6,017 bases of DNA from Jatrophihabitans sp. (GTDB lineage: Bacteria > Actinomycetota > Actinomycetes > Mycobacteriales > Jatrophihabitantaceae). The notes under the pieces are model-generated. The model was given only the letters and a program-made list of their open reading frames with translations. It was not told the DNA's origin and searched no databases. Each line of letters opens with the position of its first letter. Positions within the stretch are counted from its first letter, which is position 1. The stretch lies in NCBI GenBank assembly GCA_004299665.1, contig SCQZ01000506.1, forward strand, positions 1 to 6,017, read 5' to 3'. This document shows positions 1-5,458 of this stretch, in pieces. A program made the position numbers and the translations under genes.

Positions 1-593
1 GGCAGGTCCTTGCCCTGCCCGATCGTGGCGCCGGGTGCCGGGCCGAGCGGTTCGGTCGTGGCTGTGCGCGCGAACGGCGGGGTGGCGCCCGAGCGCTGCA
101 CGCCGGTGTTCATGTAGGCCTGGTTGTCGTAGCAGACGTACAGCACGTCGTCGTCGCGCTCGAACATGCCGGACAGGCAGGCCAGGCCGATGTCGACGGT
201 GCCGCCGTCGCCGCCCTGGGCGATCACCCGGATGTCCTCGCGGCCCTGCGCCCGCAGCGCGGCGGCCGCGCCGGAGGCGACCGCGGCCGCGTTCCCGAAC
301 AGCGAGTGCAGCCACGGCAGCTGCCAGGAACTCTCCGGGTAGGGGGTGGTGAACACCTCCAGGCAGCCGGTGGCGTTCACCGCGACGAGCCGGCCGCCGG
401 TGGCGCGCACCGCCGCGTCCAGGACGTAGCGGGCACCGAGCGCCTCGCCGCAGCCCTGGCAGGCACGGTGGCCCGAGGTCAGGGCGTTGCGCCGCGCCGG
501 GCTGGCCTGCTCGGTCCGCTGCTCCTCGGCGAGCAGCCGGTTGCCGACGGCGCGGCTGCCGACCTGGTAGAACTTCACGCTCTGTGCGGGCAT
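1..593 (-). CDS. porB: Pyruvate:ferredoxin oxidoreductase beta subunit, partial (C-terminus beyond window)
   Basis: This is the thiamine diphosphate (TPP)-binding beta subunit of a 2-oxoacid:ferredoxin oxidoreductase, which with the alpha and gamma subunits converts pyruvate and CoA to acetyl-CoA, CO2 and reduced ferredoxin in the cytoplasm. The first 197 residues are visible; the rest lies past the left edge. Seen: the CQGCG motif (Cys45, Cys48) and Cys77 in ATGCLEVF, matching three ligands of the family's [4Fe-4S] cluster, with the fourth expected in the missing part. GGDGGTVDIG (127-136) is the TPP/Mg motif, and CYDNQAYMNTGVQRSG (154-169) is highly typical of PorB. The ATG start is supported by GGGAG at 603-599, 5 nt upstream. 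It follows porA by 11 nt, so it is the third gene of porGAB. The substrate is taken as pyruvate because of the PorA sequence; another 2-oxoacid cannot be fully excluded. Confidence 0.93.
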   Translation of the reverse strand, partial: MPAQSVKFYQVGSRAVGNRLLAEEQRTEQASPARRNALTSGHRACQGCGEALGARYVLDAAVRATGGRLVAVNATGCLEVFTTPYPESSWQLPWLHSLFGNAAAVASGAAAALRAQGREDIRVIAQGGDGGTVDIGLACLSGMFERDDDVLYVCYDNQAYMNTGVQRSGATPPFARTATTEPLGPAPGATIGQGKDL

Positions 594-604
594 GTCGTCT
601 CCCG

Positions 605-1828
605 TCAGCCGATCCGCGACGCCGGCACGCCCGAGTGCCGCAGCACGTTCAGCGCCGGCGGCCCGCCGCCGTCGTCGCGGCCGCGCTCCAGGCGCACGAT
701 CTCCTGGTCGACGATGTCGCGGCGCAGGTCGAGGAAGGTCAGCGGCTCGATCGGCGCGGTGAGCAGCCGCCGCAGCGCCTCCCGGGTGATCGCGCGACCT
801 CCGAGGCCGGCGACCACGGTGCAGATCTCCGGAGCCGGCTCGCCGGCCAGGGCGGCGCGCACGTCGGCGGTCACGATGCCGCCGGCGCCCGGGGCGAACG
901 CGCGCTCCAGGACGACGACCCGGCTCGCCCCCTCCAGCGCCCGGCGCACCTCCGGGTACGGGAACGGCCGGAACATCGTCAGCGTCACCACGCCGACGCC
1001 GTCCAGTTCGTCGGCAACGTCCTTGACCGTGCCGCTCACCGAGCCCAGCGCGAGGACGACCGTCCGGGCGCCCTCGGTGCGGTAGGCCTGCACGGCGGGC
1101 ACCGGCCGGACCCAGCGGGCCGCCAGGTCGGCGAAGGTGGTCCGCGCCCGGCACAGCTGGTGGTGCGACAGGTAACGGACCTCGGTGAACGCCTCGGGGC
1201 CGACCATCGCCCCGATCGCCACCGGGTCGTCCGGGTCGAGCACCTGGCGGGGGCGCAGCGGTGGCAAGAACGCGTCCACCTCGTCCTGCCCGGGCACGTC
1301 GATCGGCTCGACGGCGTGGGTGAGGACGAATCCGTCCACGCAGACCATGACCGGAATCGAGAGCCGCTCGGCCAGCGCGAAGGCCGTGACGTGCAGGTCG
1401 ACGGCGGCCTGGTTGTCCGCGGCGTACAGCTGCACCCAGCCGCAGTCGCGCTGGCTCATCGCGTCGCTCTGGTCGTTCCAGATGTTGATCGGCGCCCCGA
1501 TCGCGCGGTTCGCGACGGTGAGCACGATCGGCAGCCCCAGCCCGGAGGCGTTGAACAGCGCCTCGGCCATGTACAGCAGGCCCTGGCTGGCGGTCGCCGT
1601 GTAGGCCCGCGCCCCGACCGCCGAGGCGCCGATCGCCGCGGACATGGCGGCGAACTCCGACTCGACGGTGAGGAACTGGCAGCCCGGCAGCGTGCCGTCA
1701 CGGGTCATCGCGCCGAGTGCCTCGACGATGTGGGTCTGCGGGGTGATGGGGTACGCCGGCACCACCTGCGGGCGGCAGCGCGCGACGGTCGCGGCGATCG
1801 CGCGGGACCCCTCGATCTGGCTACGCAC
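605..1828 (-). CDS. porA: Pyruvate:ferredoxin oxidoreductase alpha subunit
   Basis: Alpha subunit (407 aa, the usual size for the separate PorA) of pyruvate:ferredoxin oxidoreductase; it carries the pyrimidine-binding domain that completes the TPP active site with PorB. Seen: YPITPQTHIVE (26-36), ESEFAAMSAAIGAS (56-69), TATASQGLLYM (77-87) and NDQSDAMSQRDCGW (118-131). This last block is characteristic of pyruvate enzymes rather than 2-oxoglutarate enzymes, which normally have a different PIT-containing motif. The C-terminal half (about 250-360) fits the transketolase C-terminal-like domain, with VVLALGSVSGTVKD and TMFRPFP. The start is GTG at 1828, with GGGAG at 1841-1837 spaced 8 nt. It overlaps the porG stop by 8 nt, which suggests translational coupling. 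No cysteine cluster motif is present, as expected for alpha. Confidence 0.95.
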   Translation of the reverse strand: MRSQIEGSRAIAATVARCRPQVVPAYPITPQTHIVEALGAMTRDGTLPGCQFLTVESEFAAMSAAIGASAVGARAYTATASQGLLYMAEALFNASGLGLPIVLTVANRAIGAPINIWNDQSDAMSQRDCGWVQLYAADNQAAVDLHVTAFALAERLSIPVMVCVDGFVLTHAVEPIDVPGQDEVDAFLPPLRPRQVLDPDDPVAIGAMVGPEAFTEVRYLSHHQLCRARTTFADLAARWVRPVPAVQAYRTEGARTVVLALGSVSGTVKDVADELDGVGVVTLTMFRPFPYPEVRRALEGASRVVVLERAFAPGAGGIVTADVRAALAGEPAPEICTVVAGLGGRAITREALRRLLTAPIEPLTFLDLRRDIVDQEIVRLERGRDDGGGPPALNVLRHSGVPASRIG

Positions 1829-2390
1829 GTGCCACGCTCCCGACGTGCTCGTAGGCGGTCCGGGCCGCGAGCACGTTGCGCTCGCCGAGTTCCCCGGCGA
1901 ACCGCCGCCGCAGCGCCTGCTCCAGCGCCGGGGCCGACACCACGCCGGTGAGGGCGGCCAGCGCGCCGAGCAGGCAGGTGTTCGGCAGGGGCCGCCCGAT
2001 GCACTGCCGGGCGATGTCGGTGGCGGGGACGGTGGCCAGCCGTTCCGGGTGGGGCCGGTCGCGCAGCTCCCCGAGCCCGAGATCGTCCCAGCTCCGGGCG
2101 GAGTTGATCAGCACGTACCCGTCCGGGTCCAGGCCGTCGAACAGCACGACGTGGTGCAGCAGCCCGGCGTCGGCCACCACGATCGCGTCCGGTTCCGTCA
2201 CCGGCTCGCGCACCCGGATCGGCTCGTCGGCGATCCGGCAGAACGCCATCACCGGCGCCCCCATCCGCTCCGAGCCGAAGCTGGGGAACGCCTGGGCGGT
2301 GCGCCCGTCGAGGAAGGCGGCCACCGACAGCAGCTCCGCGGCGGTGACCACGCCCTGGCCGCCGCGGCCGTGCACGCGCACCTGGAACAC
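1821..2390 (-). CDS. porG: Pyruvate:ferredoxin oxidoreductase gamma subunit
   Basis: Gamma subunit (189 aa, normal for the family) of the 2-oxoacid:ferredoxin oxidoreductase, whose domain contributes to CoA handling in the complex. Seen: GRGGQGVVTAAELL (8-21), the glycine-rich signature, and FPSFGSERMGAPV (35-47), typical of gamma subunits. NTCLLGALAALTG in the C-terminal half also fits. The same reading frame stays open far upstream, but that is a GC artefact: homology begins at VFQVRVHGRGG, and GTG at 2390 has a strong GGAGGT (2402-2397) 6 nt before it. It is the first gene of porG-porA-porB and is divergent from the nitroreductase gene across 234 nt. No ferredoxin-type CxxCxxC repeats are fused to it, and no delta subunit gene lies between it and porA. 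Confidence 0.93.
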   Translation of the reverse strand: MFQVRVHGRGGQGVVTAAELLSVAAFLDGRTAQAFPSFGSERMGAPVMAFCRIADEPIRVREPVTEPDAIVVADAGLLHHVVLFDGLDPDGYVLINSARSWDDLGLGELRDRPHPERLATVPATDIARQCIGRPLPNTCLLGALAALTGVVSAPALEQALRRRFAGELGERNVLAARTAYEHVGSVARA

Positions 2391-2396
2391 CCTCGG

Positions 2397-2402
2397 ACCT
2401 CC
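2397..2402 (-). promoter_or_regulatory. Ribosome binding site fixing the porG start
   Basis: GGAGGT on the minus strand is a near-perfect Shine-Dalgarno sequence, 6 nt before GTG at 2390. It decides the porG start in a frame that is otherwise open for more than a kilobase upstream. Confidence 0.8.
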
Positions 2403-2410
2403 GGGCTCCG

Positions 2411-2430
2411 GCGGCCGGGGTACCGGCCGC
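2411..2430. repeat. Perfect 8-bp inverted repeat in the porG leader
   Basis: GCGGCCGG (2411-2418) and CCGGCCGC (2423-2430) are perfect reverse complements around GGTA. On the minus strand the repeat ends 8 nt before the porG Shine-Dalgarno. If the promoter is the TAGCGT at 2443-2438 (a TAnnnT-like -10 element), transcription would begin at about the distal edge of the hairpin. It could be a leader stem or an operator; in such GC-rich DNA it could also be incidental. Confidence 0.45.
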
Positions 2431-2489
2431 GATCTCCACGCTAGGCAGGGGCGGCCGTTCGCGGCGGTGGCGGCGGGCCCGATCCGGCT

Positions 2490-2526
2490 GCGACCTTCGG
2501 CCCGGTGTGACCGGGAGCTTCGGCAC
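2490..2526. promoter_or_regulatory. Tandem DosR/DevR-like boxes A and B
   Basis: Box A is GCGACCTTCGGCCC (2490-2503) and box B is GGGAGCTTCGGCAC (2513-2526). They share CTTCGGC in the same register, start 23 nt apart (about two helical turns), and differ at one and two positions from the idealised string GGGACCTTCGGCCC. From memory, the mycobacterial DosR consensus is TTSGGGACTWWAGTCCCSAA, with many natural sites having a GGGAC half and a GGCCC-like half. The boxes lie upstream of both divergent genes, and the adjacent operon encodes a DevR-like protein. A possible plus-strand -10 element is TACGGT at 2556-2561, which would put box B near -48 and box A near -71. A minus-strand TAGCGT at 2443-2438 would put box A near -65. 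Binding is inferred, not shown. Confidence 0.5.
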
Positions 2527-2541
2527 GTCCGGACCCCAGAG

Positions 2542-2555
2542 GGGACGTTGGGCTC
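2542..2555. promoter_or_regulatory. Candidate DosR/DevR-like box C
   Basis: GGGACGTTGGGCTC keeps the GGGAC half and a GGC core at the same spacing as boxes A and B. It is a weaker match, overlaps the short CCCC-AGA-GGGG inverted repeat at 2534-2544, and lies directly beside the possible -10 element TACGGT at 2556-2561. That position would suit a different promoter or repression better than activation from that -10. Confidence 0.35.
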
Positions 2556-2584
2556 TACGGTGGCGGCCGGCGGCGCGCGAACGT

Positions 2585-2598
2585 GGGACCAGTGCCCC
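2585..2598. promoter_or_regulatory. Candidate DosR/DevR-like box D
   Basis: GGGACCAGTGCCCC followed by GAA (2599-2601) matches the outer parts of the palindromic DosR consensus (GGGAC at one end, CCC plus SAA at the other), but the centre is divergent. It ends 26 nt before the nitroreductase ATG at 2625, so it would be in the leader of a transcript starting further upstream, or would serve a near-leaderless transcript. It is the weakest in its centre and the best in its flanks. Confidence 0.35.
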
Positions 2599-2624
2599 GA
2601 ACTCCCGCAGAACGGACCTGCCCG

Positions 2625-3611
2625 ATGACCATCGTCGCCGCGACCTCCGCCGCCGTGGCCCTGCGTCGCGCGGCCGACCGCGCGATCCTGGCGCCGTCGG
2701 TCCACAACACCCAGCCCTGGCGCCTGCACCTTTCCCGCGACCGGCTCGCGGTCCTCGCCGACGGAACCCGCCGGCTGCGGGTGCTCGACCCGGCCGGGCG
2801 CCAGTTGCTGATCAGCTGCGGCTGCGCGGTGCTGAACGCCCGGGCGTCCCTGGCCGCCAGCGGTTTCGGCGTCGTGGTCGACCGCAGCGCCGATCCGGCG
2901 CAGGACGAGGTGCTCGCGTCGATGACCCTGTCCGGGCGGCCGCCGGACGGCGCGCTGGCCGGGCTGGACCCGGTGATCGAGACCCGCCACACCAACCGGC
3001 GCCAGTTCTGCGGCGACCCGGTGCCCGAGGCGGTGCTGGCCGCGCTGCAGCACGCGGCGGACACCGAGGGGGCCTCCCTGCTCGTCGTGCGCGACGACCA
3101 GCAACGGGCGGCGGTCGCGGCGCTGAGCAGGCACGCCGACGACATCGAGAACCTCGACCCGGCCTATCGCGCCGAGCTTCGCGCCTGGACCACCTCCGAC
3201 CCGTCCCGCCGCGACGGGGTGCCCGATCTCGCGGTCCCCCGTACGGACGGGGCGGTGCGCGACGACGTTCCGATCCGCGACTTCGACGCCCACGGCACGG
3301 GCGGGCTGCCCGCGGCCACCCACCCGTCGAGGGGGGAGACCCTGGCGCTGCTGTGCACGCGCGGCGACTCGCCGGCGGACTGGCTGCGGGCCGGCGAAGC
3401 CCTCGAGCGGGTGCTGCTGGAGATCACCCGGTACGGGTACGCGGCCAGCCCGCTGACCCAGGTGACCGAGGTGCCGGCCACGCGCGCGTTGCTGCGCGAC
3501 GAACTGCACCTGCCGGGCTTCCCGCACCTGCTGCTGCGCATCGGACGGGCGCCCGACGCGCCGGCGGCGCGCCGGCGCCGGCTCGCGGACGTGCTGGTCG
3601 ATGAGCGCTGA
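2625..3611 (+). CDS. Acg-family nitroreductase-fold flavoprotein (Rv3131/Rv2032-like)
   Basis: A 328-aa protein of the Acg family: a nitroreductase fold formed from two repeated halves, expected to bind FMN in the cytoplasm. The mycobacterial members Rv2032 (Acg), Rv3127 and Rv3131 are about 330-340 aa and belong to the DosR regulon; their physiological substrate is not settled, and at least Acg is reported to lack ordinary nitroreductase activity. Seen: APSVHNTQPWRLHL (23-36), the N-terminal flavin-site signature; IETRHTNRRQF, the second family signature; and ALERVLLEITRYGYAASPLTQ with LPGFPHLLLRIGRAP at the C-terminus. ATG at 2625 is chosen; an in-frame GTG at 2583 would add 14 unconserved residues and run through box D. 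It precedes the devR-like gene closely, and in M. tuberculosis Rv3131 likewise neighbours dosR, so one operon is likely. Confidence 0.88.
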   Translation: MTIVAATSAAVALRRAADRAILAPSVHNTQPWRLHLSRDRLAVLADGTRRLRVLDPAGRQLLISCGCAVLNARASLAASGFGVVVDRSADPAQDEVLASMTLSGRPPDGALAGLDPVIETRHTNRRQFCGDPVPEAVLAALQHAADTEGASLLVVRDDQQRAAVAALSRHADDIENLDPAYRAELRAWTTSDPSRRDGVPDLAVPRTDGAVRDDVPIRDFDAHGTGGLPAATHPSRGETLALLCTRGDSPADWLRAGEALERVLLEITRYGYAASPLTQVTEVPATRALLRDELHLPGFPHLLLRIGRAPDAPAARRRRLADVLVDER

Positions 3612-3675
3612 GCGGACCGCCCTGGCCCGGCTGCGCGGCCGGGGGGACGATGCTGACATGGAAGGCGCACCGACG

Positions 3676-4329
3676 ATGACCGAACCCCAGCAGAGCCTGC
3701 AGATCTTCCTGGTCGACGACCACGCGGTGGTCCGCGAAGGGCTCGCCGACCTGCTCAACGCCGTCCCCGACTTCGAGGTCGTCGGCGAGGCCGGCACCGT
3801 CGCGCAGGCGCTGCCGCGCATCCTCGCGGTCCGCCCGGACGTCGCCATCCTCGACCTGCGGCTGCCCGACGGCAGCGGCATCGACATCTGCCGCGACGTC
3901 CGCTCCGCCCTGCCCGGGACGCACTGCCTGATCCTGACCTCCTACGACGACCAGGACGCGCTGCTGTCCGCCGTGCTGGCCGGCGCGTCGGGCTACCTGC
4001 TCAAGGAAGTCCGCTCCGCCGCGCTCATCGACGGCATCCGGCGGGCGGCGATGGGACACTCCCTGATGGACCCGGCGCTGGTCACCGCGGTCGTGCGGCA
4101 GGTGACCGAGCGCTCGCCGACCGACACCAAGCTCGCCGCGCTCACCGACCGCGAGCGGGAGGTGCTCGACCTGATCGCCGAGGGGCTCACCAACCGGCAG
4201 ATCGGCGTGCGGCTGTTCCTGGCGGAGAAGACGGTCAAGAACTACGTCTCGAGCCTGCTCGGCAAGCTGGGCATGCAGCGCCGCACCCAGGCGGCGGTGT
4301 TCGGCGCGCAGGTGCGCAAGCACGCCTGA
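3676..4329 (+). CDS. devR: DevR/DosR-type NarL/LuxR family response regulator
   Basis: Two-component response regulator of 217 aa from ATG 3676, the same length as I recall for M. tuberculosis DosR (Rv3133c). Receiver domain at about 9-125: acidic pair Asp14-Asp15, phospho-acceptor Asp60 in ILDLRLPDG, Thr88, and Lys110 in GYLLKE. LuxR-type helix-turn-helix at about 152-213: LTDREREVLDLIAEGLTN and EKTVKNYVSSLLGKLGMQRR, then TQAAVF. The recognition helix KTVKNYV is the DosR one, with Lys185, Lys188 and Asn189 matching DosR Lys179, Lys182 and Asn183. Expected role: dimeric activator of hypoxia or redox-stress genes, including its own operon. In-frame ATGs at 3601 (overlapping the preceding stop by 11 nt) and 3658 (GGGGGGA at 3641-3647 upstream) are alternatives; homology and length favour 3676 or 3658. 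No sensor kinase follows it. Confidence 0.9.
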   Translation: MTEPQQSLQIFLVDDHAVVREGLADLLNAVPDFEVVGEAGTVAQALPRILAVRPDVAILDLRLPDGSGIDICRDVRSALPGTHCLILTSYDDQDALLSAVLAGASGYLLKEVRSAALIDGIRRAAMGHSLMDPALVTAVVRQVTERSPTDTKLAALTDREREVLDLIAEGLTNRQIGVRLFLAEKTVKNYVSSLLGKLGMQRRTQAAVFGAQVRKHA

Positions 4330-4346
4330 GACCGGCCGGGCCGGTC
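4330..4346. terminator. Inverted repeat between convergent devR and ackA
   Basis: GACCGGCC (4330-4337) and GGCCGGTC (4339-4346) are perfect reverse complements around one base; a realistic fold is a 6-bp stem with a CCGGG loop. It starts right after the devR stop and lies 12 nt beyond the ackA stop. There is no T-tract on either strand, so a bidirectional intrinsic terminator of the actinobacterial T-less kind is possible but uncertain. Confidence 0.45.
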
Positions 4347-4358
4347 AGGTCAGGCCGC

Positions 4359-5453
4359 TCAGCCGATCGCCACGGCCCGCACCTCGGCGGCGATCTGCAG
4401 GTCCTCGCGCGCCTCGATCACCAGCGTGCGCACGGCCGCGCCCCGGCCGGTGATCTCGGCGTCCGGAGCGGTGCCCGCGTTCTGCTCCGGGTCGACGCCG
4501 ACGCCCAGCCAGCCCAGCCGCGCGCCGGCCTCGGCGCGCACCCGGGCCGAGTTCTCGCCGACCCCGCCGGTGAAGACCAGCACGTCCATGCCCCCGAGCG
4601 CGGCCGCCATGGCGGCCACCCCCGCCGCCAGCCGGTGCGCGTACACCTGCAGCGCCAGGCGCGCGTCCTCGTCGCCGTCGGCGGCCCGGCGCTCCACCTC
4701 CCGCATGTCGCCGGTCCCGGCCAGGGCGAACAGGCCGGAGCGCTCCTCCAATGCGAGGGCAACCTGCGCGGGGCGCAGCCCCTCGTGCTCCTCCAGCCAG
4801 AGCACCAGCCCCGGGTCCAGGCTGCCCGATCGGGTGGCCATCACCAGGCCGTCGAGCGGGGTGAAGCCCATCGTGGTGTCGACGCTGCACCCGTCCCGCA
4901 CCGCGCACAGCGACGCGCCGGCCCCCAGGTGGCAGGTGACCACCCGGCTGCCGTCCCGGGCCAGGCCGGTCAGCTCCAGCGCCCGGCGCGAGGCGTAGGC
5001 GTGGGACAGGCCGTGGAAGCCGTACCGGCGCACGCCCCACCGGCGCCGCCAGGAGGCCGGCACCGGGTAGGTGCTCACCTCGGGCGGCAGCGTGCGGTGG
5101 AAGGCGGTGTCGAAGCACGCGACCGCGGGGACGGCGGGCAGCGCCTGCGTCACCGCGGCCAGGCCGGCCAGGGACTTGCGCTGGTGCAGCGGGGCCAGAT
5201 CGGCGAGGGCGCGCACCCGTGCCGTCACCTCGGGGTCGACGAGCACCGCGCCGGTGAACTCGGTGCCCCCGTGCACGACGCGGTGCCCGACCCGGTCGGG
5301 GGGCGGCCACTCCCCCACCGTCGCGCGCACGGCGCCGGTGTCGAAGCCGCCGGCATCGGCGGGCAGGTCGGCGGTCTCGGCCACCGTGTCGGCGCCGTCG
5401 AGCAGTCGCAGCTTCAGGCTGGACGAGCCGGCGTTGACGACCAGCACCCGCAC
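4359..5453 (-). CDS. ackA: Acetate kinase
   Basis: Acetate kinase (EC 2.7.2.1), 364 aa, somewhat shorter than the roughly 400 aa of many bacterial homologues. It interconverts acetyl phosphate plus ADP with acetate plus ATP; beside phosphoketolase it most likely runs toward ATP and acetate. Seen: VVNAGSSSLKL with Asn7 (family signature 1), HRVVHGG with Arg58, FDTAFH with Asp115, YGFHGLSH with His148, HLGAGAS with His175, GFTPLDGLVMATRSGSLDP with Arg208, FTGGVGENS (294-302), and REDLQIA with Glu350. These correspond to the known catalytic and nucleotide-site residues of Methanosarcina AckA, and all are present. The start is GTG at 5453, 5 nt after the xfp stop, giving the standard MRVLVVNAG N-terminus. 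The Shine-Dalgarno is weak, so translational coupling to xfp is likely. Confidence 0.96.
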   Translation of the reverse strand: MRVLVVNAGSSSLKLRLLDGADTVAETADLPADAGGFDTGAVRATVGEWPPPDRVGHRVVHGGTEFTGAVLVDPEVTARVRALADLAPLHQRKSLAGLAAVTQALPAVPAVACFDTAFHRTLPPEVSTYPVPASWRRRWGVRRYGFHGLSHAYASRRALELTGLARDGSRVVTCHLGAGASLCAVRDGCSVDTTMGFTPLDGLVMATRSGSLDPGLVLWLEEHEGLRPAQVALALEERSGLFALAGTGDMREVERRAADGDEDARLALQVYAHRLAAGVAAMAAALGGMDVLVFTGGVGENSARVRAEAGARLGWLGVGVDPEQNAGTAPDAEITGRGAAVRTLVIEAREDLQIAAEVRAVAIG

Positions 5454-5458
5454 CGCGA

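Noticed and set aside
584..1951. A plus-strand open frame of 455 codons antisense to porA
   Set aside because: Its translation is rich in Arg, Gly, His and Asp with no recognisable domain, and the opposite strand encodes an intact, motif-rich PorA.
2507..3604. A plus-strand open frame of 365 codons overlapping the nitroreductase gene
   Set aside because: Arg/Pro/Ala-rich composition typical of an out-of-frame reading of GC-rich coding DNA; the alternative frame carries the Acg-family motifs.
3641..3655. GGGGGGACGATGCTG before the devR start as another DosR-like box
   Set aside because: It has the GGGAC part but no matching GGCCC-like half; it is better explained as a purine-rich ribosome binding site for ATG 3658.
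1821..3887. A minus-strand open frame of 688 codons covering porG and extending through the nitroreductase and devR genes
   Set aside because: Only the last 190 codons show family motifs. The rest is low-complexity Arg/Gly/Ala-rich translation antisense to well-supported plus-strand genes, and a strong ribosome binding site marks the true start at 2390.
4330..4358. A promoter or small gene between devR and ackA
   Set aside because: The gap is only 29 nt between convergent genes and holds just the inverted repeat.
4345..5310. A second minus-strand open frame of 321 codons inside ackA
   Set aside because: Composition is almost only Gly, Ala, Arg and Pro, while the ackA frame has all acetate kinase signatures.
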